Notes: generated by a model from the letters alone, not told the origin. A stretch of 64,000 nucleotides of DNA from Saccharopolyspora hirsuta (GCF_008630535.1 NZ_VWPH01000013.1:62001-126000), one strand, 5' to 3'; counted from the stretch's first letter, positions 7,718-18,298 are shown. Made by a program: numbers and translations.

Positions 7718-8752
7718 TCAGCGGGTGGTGACGGTCCAGCCCGCTGGCATCGTGACGTCGTGGTCCGGGCTGGTGGTGATGCCGGTGGTCACGACCTCGC
7801 CGCGGAAGGTGGTGCCGGACAGGTCGGTGTCGGCCCCGAAGTGCGCCTCGCGGAAGTCGGTGTGCGCGTGGAACTCGGCGTCGGCCATCGACAGGGTGGC
7901 GCTGAAGCGGGTCTCGTTGAACTTGGTCGTGCCGGTGAACCGGGTGCGGCGGAAGCTCGTGCGGCCGTTGAACTCCACGCCCGGGAACCAGGCGAGCTGG
8001 TGGAAGACCGCGTCGTCGCAGCGGAACCGGCCGTACAACCGGCCCGGCCCGATGGTCGCCGAGGTGAACCACACCGGCCCGTGGAACTCGCACCGGCTGA
8101 AGTTGTTGTCGCTGAACAACTTCCCGTACCGCAGGGTCAGCGTGCCGATCTTCCGGTCGGCGACGTCGAAGTACTCCAGCATCGCGCCGGTCAGGTCCAG
8201 GTCGTACGCCGGGGCGTCGGCGTCCCCGGCGCGCGGCAGCAGCTCCACCACGAGCCGCTGCGCGGTCAGGCGCACCTGGAGCATCCGCTCCGCCTCGTCC
8301 TCCTCGGCCCTGGTCTCGAACTCCGCGCCGTAGCGGACGTGCGCGAACGGCCGCCGCAGGTAGGAGCACAGCACGTCGAGCACGGTCTGCGTGTAGTCGG
8401 GCCGGTTGCGGGCGAGCCCGGCGAGCGCGTGCAGCGCGCCCACGCGCACCTGGTCGGTCTCGTGCCCGAGCAGCTCGATCGCACGGGCGAACCGCTCGTC
8501 GGCGATCCGGTCCCGGTCCAGCTCGACCCGTCGGTCCTCCAGCTCCTGCCGCTGCTCCTCGGTGCGCCGTCGCCGGTCGTTGAGCCACAGCGCGTACAGC
8601 GCGACGACGGAACCCGCGGCCAGCCCACCGGTCCGCAGCGCATCGGCCCCGGTGGTGCGCTGGTCGAAGACCATCAGCGCGGCGCTGACCCCGAGCAGCA
8701 CCACGACGGCGATGGCGATGGTCGCGACCAAGCCGATCTTGCGCTCACCCAT
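7718..8752 (-). CDS. Membrane-anchored pentapeptide-repeat-like protein A
   Basis: A 344-residue protein. Two hydrophobic segments lie near residues 6-28 and 40-58, followed by an Arg/Glu-rich stretch, a helical region (ADERFARAIELLGHETDQVRVG) and a C-terminal region of loose pentapeptide repeats of the A(D/N)LXX type (FNGRTSF, FNETRF, FREAHF). Such proteins are common in actinomycetes and mostly of unknown function. It is a paralogue of the gene directly upstream; its ATG overlaps that gene's end by eight bases, so the two are coupled. A terminator-like hairpin follows. Confidence 0.75.
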   Translation of the reverse strand: MGERKIGLVATIAIAVVVLLGVSAALMVFDQRTTGADALRTGGLAAGSVVALYALWLNDRRRRTEEQRQELEDRRVELDRDRIADERFARAIELLGHETDQVRVGALHALAGLARNRPDYTQTVLDVLCSYLRRPFAHVRYGAEFETRAEEDEAERMLQVRLTAQRLVVELLPRAGDADAPAYDLDLTGAMLEYFDVADRKIGTLTLRYGKLFSDNNFSRCEFHGPVWFTSATIGPGRLYGRFRCDDAVFHQLAWFPGVEFNGRTSFRRTRFTGTTKFNETRFSATLSMADAEFHAHTDFREAHFGADTDLSGTTFRGEVVTTGITTSPDHDVTMPAGWTVTTR

Positions 8753-9884
8753 GTGCGTGATCCTGCCGGAGCGGCTCCGCCGAGATGCGCGCCAGATTCG
8801 GGCTTGGGAGCGGATCGAGGTCCCAGCCGTCCGGGAGGGAGACGTCGGCAGCCGTGTTGACCTCGGACTCGTGCAGGGCCGTCGCCGGTACCGGCGAGCT
8901 CACCCGGAGGTCGATTCCGCCGGAGAAGGACGCCCAGCGGAGGTCCAGATGTGCGCGGAAGGAAGCCTGCGCGAACGAGACGTGTTCGGCGAACCGAGCT
9001 TCTCGCAGGGCCACTTCCCCGTGGAACTCCGCGAGGCTGAAGCTGACCGGCGCGCTGCTCGTCGCGCACGTCAGGACCAAGCGGTCGTGGAACACGGCCT
9101 TCCTGGCGTGGAGCGGGTGCAGGAAGGTGGCGTCGTGGAGGTCGACCTTGCGGTGGAAGACCGCGCCTTCCAGGTTCGTCCGGTGCCGGAACCGGCACGC
9201 TTGCGCATCGAGGCGGCCGACGACCCGGCCGGAGAGGTCGAAGCGGTCCATGAAGGCTGCCGCGATGTCGAGGTCGTAGCGGGGCGGGTCCACCTCGTCG
9301 GTGGTCGGCAGCAGCGAGACCACGAGCTTGCTGGCGGTCTGCCGCACCGTCCGCTCGCGCTGCAGCTCTTCGGCGATCTCGACGTCGTCCGACCGCGTCC
9401 ACTTCGGATGGTCGAACGGTCGTCGCAGGTACGAGCACAGCACGTCGAGCACGGTCTGCGTGTAGTCCGGGTTGCTGCGCGCCAGCCCGGCCAGCGCGTG
9501 CAGCGCGCCGACGCGCACCTGGTCCGCCTCGTTGCCGAGCAGCTCCACCGCTCGCGCGAAGCGCTCGTCGGCGGCTCGGACGTGGTCCTGCGCGGTCCGC
9601 CGGTCCTCCAGGGCCTGCCGCTGCTGTTCGAGGGCGTAGCGCTCCCGGTCCAGCTCCTGCCGCTGGGTCTCCAGCTCCTGCCGCTTCTCCTCGGTGCGCC
9701 GTCGCCGGTCGTTGAGCCACAGCGCGTACAGCGCGACGACCGAGCCCGCGGCCAGCCCGCCGGTGCGCAGCGCGTCCGCGCCGGTGGCGCGGGGGTCGAA
9801 GACCAGCAGCGCGATCGTCACGCCGACCAGCACCGCCACCGCGATGGCGATCGTGGCCACCAACCCGATCTTGCGCTCACCCAT
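8745..9884 (-). CDS. Membrane-anchored pentapeptide-repeat-like protein B
   Basis: A 379-residue paralogue of the downstream gene, sharing MGERKIGLVATIAIAV, the TGADALRTGGLAAGSVVALYALWLNDRRRR core and the LDVLCSYLRRPF segment. It differs by a longer Gln/Glu/Arg coiled linker after the second membrane segment (about residues 60-110) and a different pentapeptide tail. ATG 9884 is chosen because it matches the start of the paralogue; the open frame continues upstream but is Pro-rich. The pair looks like a tandem duplication followed by tail divergence. The function is unknown. Confidence 0.75.
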   Translation of the reverse strand: MGERKIGLVATIAIAVAVLVGVTIALLVFDPRATGADALRTGGLAAGSVVALYALWLNDRRRRTEEKRQELETQRQELDRERYALEQQRQALEDRRTAQDHVRAADERFARAVELLGNEADQVRVGALHALAGLARSNPDYTQTVLDVLCSYLRRPFDHPKWTRSDDVEIAEELQRERTVRQTASKLVVSLLPTTDEVDPPRYDLDIAAAFMDRFDLSGRVVGRLDAQACRFRHRTNLEGAVFHRKVDLHDATFLHPLHARKAVFHDRLVLTCATSSAPVSFSLAEFHGEVALREARFAEHVSFAQASFRAHLDLRWASFSGGIDLRVSSPVPATALHESEVNTAADVSLPDGWDLDPLPSPNLARISAEPLRQDHAHG

Positions 9885-9931
9885 GCGCGTGATTCTGCCG
9901 GGTGGTGGTGGCGCTCCGGGGCGCGCAGCGA

Positions 9932-9968
9932 GAACCCGCGGTGCCGTCGGGAGCGGCACCGCGGGTTC
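9932..9968 (-). terminator. Terminator of the lysozyme gene
   Basis: A perfect 15-bp stem (9932-9946 with 9954-9968) and seven-base loop end seven bases past the lysozyme stop codon on the minus strand. Confidence 0.8.
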
Positions 9969-9975
9969 GCGGAGG

Positions 9976-10830
9976 TCAGCCGTTGGCCAGGGCCTGCAGG
10001 CGGTCGTACGCGCCGTTGAAGGTGTTCTTGTCGATCGGCGAGGAGGTGTACTGCCAGATCGTCCAGATGCCCCAGTTGTACGGGAGCTGGCCGACCGTGC
10101 TCGCGTAGCGGGCGACCCACAGCGGGTTGGTCGAGCTGAAGTCGCCGTCGACGCACTGGTTCCACCAGCTGGTGCTGGTGTAGATGACCGGCCAGCGGCC
10201 GGTGCGCGAGTGGTAGGTGTCGCTGAAGTCCTTGATCCAGGCCGTCATCTGGCTCTTGGTCTTGCCGTAGCAGGTCGAGCCGTACGGGTTGTACTCCATG
10301 TCCAGCGCGCCGGGCAGGGTCTTGCCGTCCTTCGACCAGCCGCCGCCGTTGTCCACGAAGTAGTTGGCCTGGGCCGCACCGCTGGAGCGGTCCGGCAGCG
10401 CGAAGTGGTAGGCGCCGCGGATCATGCCCACGTTGTAGGAGCCGTTGTACTGCTGGGCGAAGTACGGGTTCTCGTACCCGGTGCCCTCGGTGGCCTTGAC
10501 GTAGGCGAACCGCATGCCCTGGTTCCACCAGGACTGCCAGTCCACGTTGCCCTGGTGGCTGCTGACGTCCATGCCCGCCACGGTGGCCAGCGGGTCGACC
10601 GCGGGCACCGGCACGGGCAGCTCGTCACCGCCCTCGTGCTTGCGGATCTGCGAGCCCATCGGCGTGTCGGTCACCGGTTCGGAGCTGGTCTGCGTGCCCA
10701 TGGCGGAGTCCCTTCCGGGAAGGGGGGTGCTGGCCAGCGCGGGCGCGCACAGGAAGACGACACCTGCGCAGATCATCGATGCTAGGGAGAGCAGCCGTAA
10801 TCGGCGACCACGTCCACTCGGACGGTTCAT
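9976..10830 (-). CDS. Secreted GH25 lysozyme
   Basis: A 284-residue exported muramidase that cuts the MurNAc-GlcNAc bond of peptidoglycan. A long signal peptide (basic start, hydrophobic LLSLASMICAGVVFLCAPALA) is followed by a linker to about residue 80 and then the GH25 catalytic domain: GMDVSSHQGNVDW at its start, YVKATEGTGYENPYF, and the acidic pair in LDMEYNPYG. It ends ALANG with no wall-binding repeats. AGGAGG lies about five bases before ATG 10830. It reads divergently from a GGDEF-EAL gene. Likely roles are wall remodelling, sporulation or competition. Confidence 0.9.
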   Translation of the reverse strand: MNRPSGRGRRLRLLSLASMICAGVVFLCAPALASTPLPGRDSAMGTQTSSEPVTDTPMGSQIRKHEGGDELPVPVPAVDPLATVAGMDVSSHQGNVDWQSWWNQGMRFAYVKATEGTGYENPYFAQQYNGSYNVGMIRGAYHFALPDRSSGAAQANYFVDNGGGWSKDGKTLPGALDMEYNPYGSTCYGKTKSQMTAWIKDFSDTYHSRTGRWPVIYTSTSWWNQCVDGDFSSTNPLWVARYASTVGQLPYNWGIWTIWQYTSSPIDKNTFNGAYDRLQALANG

Positions 10831-11245
10831 CGGGGCCTCCTGATGATCGGATGCGGTGCGTCGTCGGGGGACGACGCGGCTTGCCCCGGAAGTGTCGCGA
10901 ATGGTTTTCGTTGGAAGTAGATCCTGTGTTAGTTTTTAACCGGATTGGCTCAATCCGGACAGCTGAGGGTGAACTGCTGGCCACCAACGGGTAGTTCGGC
11001 TGCGCGCACAACCTCTCAGCCGGGCTGAGCGTCGAAACCAGCAGATCGATCATGACAGCCGTACTCGGGCGATCACGTGGTTGCGGACGGTAGTCGATCG
11101 TCGTGCGGACCACGCGGATGGCCTGCTCGGATGAGGTTACGGCTTACCCCGGGTGCCGCACATGATGTTCGACCGCCGGACCGATCCGGTCGTATGCTCC
11201 GAACGAGAACGGGCCGGGCGAGTACGAGTGGAGGGCGCCCCAGGC
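10831..11245. other. Divergent intergenic region, lysozyme / GGDEF-EAL
   Basis: A 415-bp gap that must carry promoters for both neighbours. It holds two inverted repeats: GCGTCGTC/GACGACGC (10858-10877), which would lie in the lysozyme leader near its ribosome site, and CCGGATT/AATCCGG (10940-10958) beside an AT-richer patch with a possible -10 region. I looked for the c-di-AMP (ydaO) riboswitch found before some lytic enzymes and could not match its conserved blocks. No gene is seen. Confidence 0.4.
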
Positions 11246-13411
11246 ATGACTGGCTGGACCGCGCCGGTGCCAAGCGCTCACGAGGTGACCGCCGAGGTGA
11301 ACCGAGCCGACCGACGCCGCTTCGCGGCGGCCTGGGCGCACGTGCTCATGGGCACCAGCTACGTGCCCATGACCAGCGCCGAGATCGAAGGCCGCCTGTA
11401 CGGCTACACGGACCGACTGGTCGATGCCCTGCTCAGCGACCCGTTCGACGCGGCCGCCGCGCGCGAGGTCGGCGTGGACCTCGTCGCCGTGCACTTCACC
11501 AGCGCCGAGTCGCTGGCCCGCACGGTGAACCTGATCGGCGACGAGATGCTGGACGTGCTGCGGCTGGAGAGCACCCCGGACTGGCGCGGCCGGGTCGCGG
11601 CGCTGCAGGGCGCCCTGTGCTCCGGGTTCGTGCAGGCCGCCCGCAAGCGCACGCTGGACGAGCAGGAGGCCATCCGGCAGGCCGTGCTGGACGCCCGCGA
11701 CGCCGTCGAGCAGGCCCTGCGCACCAGCGAGGCGCGGTTCCGCGCGATCTTCGCCGAGGCCGCCATCGGCATCGGGATCGGCGACATGGACGGCCGGATC
11801 CTCGAGGTCAACGACTCGCTGACCCGGATCATGGGCCGCTCCGGCGACGAGCTCCGCACCATGCTGGTCTCCGACATGATGCACCCGGCCGACCCGGACA
11901 GCGTCTGGCGGATGTACCAGGAGCTGGTCCGCGGCGAGCGCGACCAGTTCCGGGTGGAGAAGCAGTTCATCCGCCCGGACGGCGGCACCGTGTGGACCGA
12001 GATGATCGTGTCCCTGGTCCGCGGCGAGGACGGCCTGCCGCTCTACCAGGTGGCGCTGATCGAGGACGTCACCGACCGGCTGATGCTGCAGGAGCGGTTG
12101 CGGCACCAGGCGATGCACGACCCGCTGACCCGGCTGCCCAACCGGGCGCTGTTCCTGGAACGGCTCACCAACGTGCTGCGCCAGCACGAACCCGGCGACC
12201 GGGTCGCGCTGTGCTACATGGACCTGGACGGCTTCAAGGTCATCAACGACAGCCTCGGCCACCACGTCGGCGACGACCTGCTGGTCGCGGTCGCGGACCG
12301 GCTGGCCGCCGTGGTGCACGGCGACGACCGGCTCGTCGCGCGGATGGGCGGCGACGAGTTCGTGATCCTGCTGCAGAGCTCGCTGGGCACCGAGCAGGCC
12401 GTCGAGGTCGCCGACACGGTGCTGGACGCGCTGGAGCAACCGTTCCGCATCGGCGGCCACGAGCTGTCGGTGGGCGCGAGCATCGGCATCGTGGAGCGGC
12501 CGGTGAACGGGCAGACCGCCGCCGAGCTGATGCGCGACGCCGACGTGACGCTGTACTGGGCGAAGGCCGAGGGCAAGGGCCAGTGGGCGCTGTTCGACCC
12601 GGAGCGCAACGCCACCGAGGTCGCGCAGTTCCACCTGTCCGCGAAGATGCCCGCCGCGCTGGAGCGCGAGGAGTTCTACGTCGACTACCAGCCGCTGATC
12701 GGCCTGCGCGACCAGAACGTGGTCGGGGTGGAGGCGCTGGTCCGCTGGGCGCACCCGGAGCTGGGGCGGCTCGGCCCGGACCGGTTCATCGGGCTGGCCG
12801 AGGAGACCGGGCTGATCGTGTCCCTGGGCCGGTGGGTGCTGCGGCAGGCCTGCCGCCAGGCCAAGCTCTGGCAGGACCGGTTCGGCTCGGCGGCGCCGTT
12901 CGTCAGCGTCAACCTGGCGGTGCGGCAGTCGCGGGACCCGGACCTGGTCGACGACGTCGCGGCGATCCTGGCCGAGACCGGGCTGGAACCCTCGCGGCTG
13001 CAGCTGGAGCTCACCGAGAGCGCGATCATGGGCACCGCCGACGAACCGCTGGACGCGCTGCGCGCGCTGTCCCAGATGGGCGTGCGGATCGCCATCGACG
13101 ACTTCGGAACCGGCTACTCGAACCTGGCCTACCTGCGCCACCTCCCGGTCCACGAGCTGAAGATCGCGGGCTCGTTCATGGAAGGCCTCCGCGACGCGGA
13201 ACGGGCCGACCCGGTGGACGCCCGCATCGTGGCGACCCTGGTGGACCTGGCGCACGCCCTAGGCCTGACGGTCACCGCGGAAGGCGTGGAAACCCTGGCC
13301 CAATCCCGCCGCATGGCCGACATCGGCTGCGAAACGGGCCAGGGCTACCTCTTCGCCAAACCCGGCTCCCCGGAGGAGATCACCAAGTTCATCCTCGACC
13401 ACCTGGACTGA
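11246..13411 (+). CDS. PAS-GGDEF-EAL c-di-GMP turnover protein
   Basis: A 721-residue protein. Residues 1-150 form a helical N-terminal region of unknown fold; about 155-285 is a PAS domain ending in a PAC-like IEDVTDR; 290-445 is a GGDEF domain with intact GGDEF at 368-372; and 465-715 is an EAL domain with EALVRW, SVNLAVRQ, ELTES, DDFGTGYSN and AEGVET. The usual KID motif reads KIAGSF, so one conserved Asp is Ala. The RxxD inhibitory site before GGDEF is absent. ATG 11246 follows GGAGGG by ten bases; a longer GTG-start reading is less likely. It may make or degrade c-di-GMP. Confidence 0.9.
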   Translation: MTGWTAPVPSAHEVTAEVNRADRRRFAAAWAHVLMGTSYVPMTSAEIEGRLYGYTDRLVDALLSDPFDAAAAREVGVDLVAVHFTSAESLARTVNLIGDEMLDVLRLESTPDWRGRVAALQGALCSGFVQAARKRTLDEQEAIRQAVLDARDAVEQALRTSEARFRAIFAEAAIGIGIGDMDGRILEVNDSLTRIMGRSGDELRTMLVSDMMHPADPDSVWRMYQELVRGERDQFRVEKQFIRPDGGTVWTEMIVSLVRGEDGLPLYQVALIEDVTDRLMLQERLRHQAMHDPLTRLPNRALFLERLTNVLRQHEPGDRVALCYMDLDGFKVINDSLGHHVGDDLLVAVADRLAAVVHGDDRLVARMGGDEFVILLQSSLGTEQAVEVADTVLDALEQPFRIGGHELSVGASIGIVERPVNGQTAAELMRDADVTLYWAKAEGKGQWALFDPERNATEVAQFHLSAKMPAALEREEFYVDYQPLIGLRDQNVVGVEALVRWAHPELGRLGPDRFIGLAEETGLIVSLGRWVLRQACRQAKLWQDRFGSAAPFVSVNLAVRQSRDPDLVDDVAAILAETGLEPSRLQLELTESAIMGTADEPLDALRALSQMGVRIAIDDFGTGYSNLAYLRHLPVHELKIAGSFMEGLRDAERADPVDARIVATLVDLAHALGLTVTAEGVETLAQSRRMADIGCETGQGYLFAKPGSPEEITKFILDHLD

Positions 13412-13446
13412 TGAGCACTTCCAGTGGCTGGTTTGCGTGACGGTGC

Positions 13447-13520
13447 GGGTCGCGAGGGTGGGTCATGCGCCTGCGGCGCATGCGACGACCTAGCGAGCGG
13501 TGCTGGTCGCCCGTCGCGGT
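13447..13520 (+). repeat. Fragment of the 297-bp element (third hairpin only)
   Basis: GCGAGGGTGGGTCATGCGCC and the hairpin ATGCGCCTGCGGCGCAT (13465-13481) match the right-hand part of the elements at 31477, 49245 and 24855. The nested-hairpin part is missing. It lies between tail-to-tail genes (stops at 13411 and 13584). Confidence 0.65.
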
Positions 13521-13583
13521 CCCTGTTTTCCGCTGGAAGTGGTTGACGCCGTTCGCCTCGCGCTGGTGCACCGGTGGTGGAAG

Positions 13584-15479
13584 TCAGCCGGGCTTGCCGT
13601 TGCGGCGGCTGCGCTGGGCCCGGGTGAGGCCGCCGTAGAGGACCGCCGCAGAGTTGACCAGCGCCAGGTGGCTGAAGGCCTGCGGGAAGTTGCCCGCGAA
13701 CGTCCCGGTCGCGGCGTCGTACTCCTCGGCGTACAGGCCCACGTCGTTGGCCAGCGCCACCAGCTCGCCGAACAGCTTCTCGGCCTCGTCCCGGCGGCCG
13801 ATGTAGACCAGGGCGTCGACCAGCCAGAACGAGCACGCCAGGAACGCGCCCTCGCGGCCGGTCAGGCCGTCGACCTGGTTGCGGGACTCGCTCGCGGTGT
13901 AGCGGTCGACCAGCACGCCGTCGTGCTGCAGCTCCCGCTGCACCGCCTCCACGGTGCGCACCACGCGCTCGTCGTCCCCGGGCAGGAAGCCCACCGACGG
14001 CATCCGCAGCGTCGCCGCGTCCAGCGTGCTCCCGCCGTAGTACTGGGTGAACACCCCGAGCTCCGGGTTCCACGCCCGCTCCAGCACTTCCGCGTGCACC
14101 TCGTCGCGGATCTCCCGCCAGCGGTGCACCGGACCGGGCAGGCCGTCCTCCTCGGCGGCGCGCACCGCCCGGTCGAAGGCCACCCACACCATCACCCGGG
14201 AGTGCGTGAAGTACCGGTCGGGGCCGCGCACCTCCCACAGGCCGCGGTCCGGCTGCCGCCAGATCTTCTCCAGGTGGCGCAGCATCCCGCGCTGCAGCGC
14301 CCAGGTCTCCTCGCGCTCCGGCAGCCCGCGCTCCCTGGCCAGGTGCAGCACGTCCATGACCTCGCCGTACACGTCGAGCTGCAGCTGCCGGAAGGCCGCG
14401 TTGCCGAAGCGCACCGGCTGGCAGCGGCGGTAGCCCGGCAGCCAGTCGGCCTCCCACTCCAGCAGGTGCCGCTCGCCGTTGACGCCGTACATGATCTGCA
14501 GGTCGGCCGGGTCCCCGGCCACCGCGCGCACCAGCCAGGCGCGCCAGGCAGCCGCCTCCGCGGAGCAGCCGAAGTCGTCCAGCGCCAGCAGCACCAGGGT
14601 CGCGTCGCGCAGCCAGCAGTACCGGTAGTCCCAGTTCCGGTTGCCCGGCACCGCTTCCGGCAGCGAGCTCGTCGGCGCCGCGACGATCCCGCCGGTCGGC
14701 GCGTAGGTCAGCGCCTTGAGGGTGGCCAGCGAGCGGTAGACCGCGCTCGCGTGCGGTCCGGAGTAGCAGATCTTCGTGGTCCAGTCGCGCCAGAACTCCT
14801 CGGCGTCGCGGACCTCCTCGCCCGGGTCGACCGGCGCGGGCAGGTCGTCCGGGTCCGGGGACCACTGCATCACCCAGGACAGGCTCTCCCCGGCCCGCAC
14901 CGTGCGGATCAGCTCGTGCGCCCGCTCGCGCTCGGCGCGCTGCGGCAGGACGTCGCCGCGCAGCACCGCGGTGTGCGGACCGGCGATGGCCAGGATGAAC
15001 TCGTCGAGCACCGGGTCGGTCTCGCGCACCCGGCGCACCCAGGGCACCGCCTCGCCGTAGGCGAACCGCACCACCCAGCGCATCTTGACGTCGACCTCGC
15101 CGGAGATCCCCCGCACGGTCCGCACCAGGCAGGGCTGGGCGCGGTGGTCCTGCTCGTGCGGCGGCATGCAGTCGATCAACCGCAGCACGCCGTCGTCGGT
15201 GTGGAAGTCGGTCTCCAGCACCAGCGAGTTGGCCCGGTACCGGCGGCGCACCTCGCGGACCGGGGAGGTCGGCGCGATCTGCCAGTGCCCGTCCCGCTCG
15301 CCGCCGAGCAACCGGCAGAAGCAGGACGGCGCGTCGAAGCGCGGCAGGCAGAGCCAGTCGATGGAACCGTCCTTGCCGACCAGCGCCGCGGTGCGCAGAT
15401 CGGACAGCAGGGCGTAGTCCTCGATCGGCCCCGGCCCGCTGCGCCGCTGATCGTCCGTCACCCAGCCGAGACTAGGCAC
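13584..15479 (-). CDS. GH15 glucoamylase/trehalase-like protein
   Basis: A 631-residue cytoplasmic protein (no signal peptide) of the bacterial GH15 group. The N-terminal beta-sandwich starts PIEDYALLSDLRTAALVGKD with GSIDWLCLPRFDAPSCF. The alpha/alpha-barrel carries RNWDYRYCWLRDATL, GERHLLEWEADWLPGY and a C-terminal ACSFWLVDAL segment. Related actinobacterial enzymes hydrolyse trehalose or alpha-glucans; which one applies here cannot be decided. Start choice is uncertain: GTG 15479 has GGAGG only two bases ahead, and GTG 15461 lacks a site. It is transcribed alone toward a repeat-bearing gap. Confidence 0.85.
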   Translation of the reverse strand: MPSLGWVTDDQRRSGPGPIEDYALLSDLRTAALVGKDGSIDWLCLPRFDAPSCFCRLLGGERDGHWQIAPTSPVREVRRRYRANSLVLETDFHTDDGVLRLIDCMPPHEQDHRAQPCLVRTVRGISGEVDVKMRWVVRFAYGEAVPWVRRVRETDPVLDEFILAIAGPHTAVLRGDVLPQRAERERAHELIRTVRAGESLSWVMQWSPDPDDLPAPVDPGEEVRDAEEFWRDWTTKICYSGPHASAVYRSLATLKALTYAPTGGIVAAPTSSLPEAVPGNRNWDYRYCWLRDATLVLLALDDFGCSAEAAAWRAWLVRAVAGDPADLQIMYGVNGERHLLEWEADWLPGYRRCQPVRFGNAAFRQLQLDVYGEVMDVLHLARERGLPEREETWALQRGMLRHLEKIWRQPDRGLWEVRGPDRYFTHSRVMVWVAFDRAVRAAEEDGLPGPVHRWREIRDEVHAEVLERAWNPELGVFTQYYGGSTLDAATLRMPSVGFLPGDDERVVRTVEAVQRELQHDGVLVDRYTASESRNQVDGLTGREGAFLACSFWLVDALVYIGRRDEAEKLFGELVALANDVGLYAEEYDAATGTFAGNFPQAFSHLALVNSAAVLYGGLTRAQRSRRNGKPG

Positions 15480-15563
15480 AACCTCCGATGATCACAGTTC
15501 CAACGGGACCCGCGATCGGCCAGCGCACCGGGTGCCCGACACGCCCGGGTGCAGGGGGACTTC

Positions 15564-15609
15564 CGCGATTTCAATGAAAATCGGACACCTGATTTCCATT
15601 GAAATCGCG
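15564..15609. repeat. Paired 16-bp palindromic unit, inverted
   Basis: CGCG, then GATTTCAATGAAAATC (15567-15582), an eight-base spacer GGACACCT, GATTTCCATTGAAATC (15591-15606) and CGCG. The arms form one 46-bp palindrome with a single mismatch. The pitch between units is 24 bp, as in the six other pairs of this window. Confidence 0.85.
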
Positions 15610-15646
15610 TCCACCCCGATCAACACCGCCGCGCGGAACGCGTGGA

Positions 15647-16225
15647 TCAGCCGCGCTCGGCCGCGGTCTGGGCCAGGACGCTGTGCGGGATCACCGCCTG
15701 GACCGCCTCGTGCAGGTTGAGGCCGAGGGCGAGGCCGTCGAGCAGGTCCGGCAGGGCGCTGCCCGGAACCCGGCGGAAGCCCGGCCAGTCGGACGGCACC
15801 CGCCCCGCCGAGGTGCAGGCCGGGAGCAGCTGGCTGCCGTCGGACATCTCCGCGGTGTAGAGCATCGCGTCGTCCTCGCTCGGCGCGTAGAGCAGCAGCT
15901 CGGAGTCGAGGACCGCTGCGGGCAGCGCGGAATCGGCCATCCGCCCCTCGGCGATCTCGACCAGCACCCGCTCCAGCTCGTTGGTCGGCTCCGGCCGCTC
16001 GGCGACCATCGCGGACGGCTGGTAGCGGTCGTTGAACTGGAACTCCTCGTCGATCTCCCCGTCCGGGCCGATCCGGTAGGCGCCCACGATGCCCTCCGGC
16101 GGGACCTCGCCGCCGTCCGCGCCGTAGCCGGGGTCGGTGATGTAGAGCCAGCTGTTGGGGTTCTGCTCGGCGTGCGCGCGCATCTCGTCGGTGATCGGCG
16201 GTGCGGGCGGGGTGGCTTCGGACAT
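15647..16225 (-). CDS. Type VII secretion system-associated protein, SseB-like tail
   Basis: A 192-residue soluble protein. Its N-terminal part (MRAHAEQNPNSWLYITDPGY ... GIVGAYRIGPDGEI ... FNDRYQPSA) matches actinobacterial proteins annotated as T7SS-associated. The second half (ELERVLVEIAEGRMADSALP, LLLYAP, LPACTSAG) looks like an SseB-type domain. No T7SS core gene (eccB-E, esxA/B) is adjacent; the nearest relatives are the mycosin and AAA ATPase at 60-64 kb. A 16-bp palindrome pair lies just beyond its stop. The assignment rests on remembered family resemblance. Confidence 0.6.
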   Translation of the reverse strand: MSEATPPAPPITDEMRAHAEQNPNSWLYITDPGYGADGGEVPPEGIVGAYRIGPDGEIDEEFQFNDRYQPSAMVAERPEPTNELERVLVEIAEGRMADSALPAAVLDSELLLYAPSEDDAMLYTAEMSDGSQLLPACTSAGRVPSDWPGFRRVPGSALPDLLDGLALGLNLHEAVQAVIPHSVLAQTAAERG

Positions 16226-16397
16226 CGCGGGCTCCGTGCTGTTGATCTTCGTGCCCAGCTGCTGCCGAGCACGCCCCCGAGAGTGCCACCCGCACCCCGG
16301 GACGCGCCGGGGCGGTCCCGGGACCAGCCGTTCCGAGGTGCCGCCGCGGCTGGTCCGGGGGGAGACTGGCGGGAGGTTTCGGGGAGGGGAGGCGGCG

Positions 16398-16805
16398 ATG
16401 ATCGGTCAGCGGGAAGCGTTGCGGATGTTCGGGTGCGAGGTGTTCGACCCGGCCGGTCATCGGATAGGCATCGTCGGCCAGCTGTTCATCGACGAGGACA
16501 CCGAGCAGCCCGCCTGGGTCACCGTCCAAACCGGACTCTTCGGGACCAACGAGAGCTTCGTGCCGCTGGAGGGCGCCGCCTTCGACGGCGACACGCTCAC
16601 CGTCGCGGTCGGCAAGGAGGCGGTCCGGCTGGCCCCGCGCGTCGACCTGGAGCAGGGCGATCTCCCGTTGGCGCAGGAGCGCGCGCTGTACCTGCACTAC
16701 GGGCTGACTTACGGGGTCGCCCCGGACGGTTCCACCGACGATCTCGAACCCGAGTACGTGGAGGCGGTCCGCCTCCGGCTGCGGCGCTGGGTCGCCGCCA
16801 CCTGA
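16398..16805 (+). CDS. PRC-barrel domain protein
   Basis: A 135-residue protein. After MIGQREALRMFGCEVFDPAG comes a PRC-barrel pattern (HRIGIVGQLFIDEDTEQPAW, then VTVQTGLFG and SFVPLEGA). The C-terminal half is charged and helical, ending RLRLRRWVAAT. PRC barrels bind RNA, subunits or ligands; in actinomycetes many are stress-associated. GGGGAGGGGAGG precedes ATG 16398. It is divergent from the T7SS-associated gene with a 172-bp gap. Confidence 0.75.
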   Translation: MIGQREALRMFGCEVFDPAGHRIGIVGQLFIDEDTEQPAWVTVQTGLFGTNESFVPLEGAAFDGDTLTVAVGKEAVRLAPRVDLEQGDLPLAQERALYLHYGLTYGVAPDGSTDDLEPEYVEAVRLRLRRWVAAT

Positions 16806-16897
16806 TCGGCTAGCTGCGCCGCTCACCCGGCGAACACGGCTGAAGGCCGTTCAGCTCACCCGAGAACCGCTCAAAGCGGATCAACGTGATTTTTGCA

Positions 16898-16932
16898 CGC
16901 GCCCGTCGCTGATCGCGGCGGGCGCGATTTTG
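16898..16932 (+). terminator. Terminator after the PRC-barrel gene
   Basis: CGCGCCCG and CGGGCGCG arms with an inner partly paired section, followed by ATTTTG, about 95 bases after the stop. The 296-bp gap 16806-17101 otherwise holds only the presumed promoter of the protease gene. Confidence 0.65.
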
Positions 16933-17101
16933 CCTGCTCATTCCCGGTAAGCAACGCAGAGCTGGGAAAGCGTTCACCCCTCCGCACGATTGTGTGGCGA
17001 CAAATCGCCAACATCACCCGTACGAGTGTTTTCCCTGGTTACGTTCCGGCGTGAAACACCTTCGCTCGGCCCCACCCGAGCGTATTTGAAGGAGGGGACA
17101 C

Positions 17102-18277
<1,176 letters not shown>

Positions 18278-18298
18278 TCCGGTAGCGACATGCGAACC

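Noticed and set aside
10831..11245. Possible c-di-AMP riboswitch before the lysozyme gene
   Set aside because: Two inverted repeats are present, but the conserved ydaO sequence blocks could not be matched on the minus strand.
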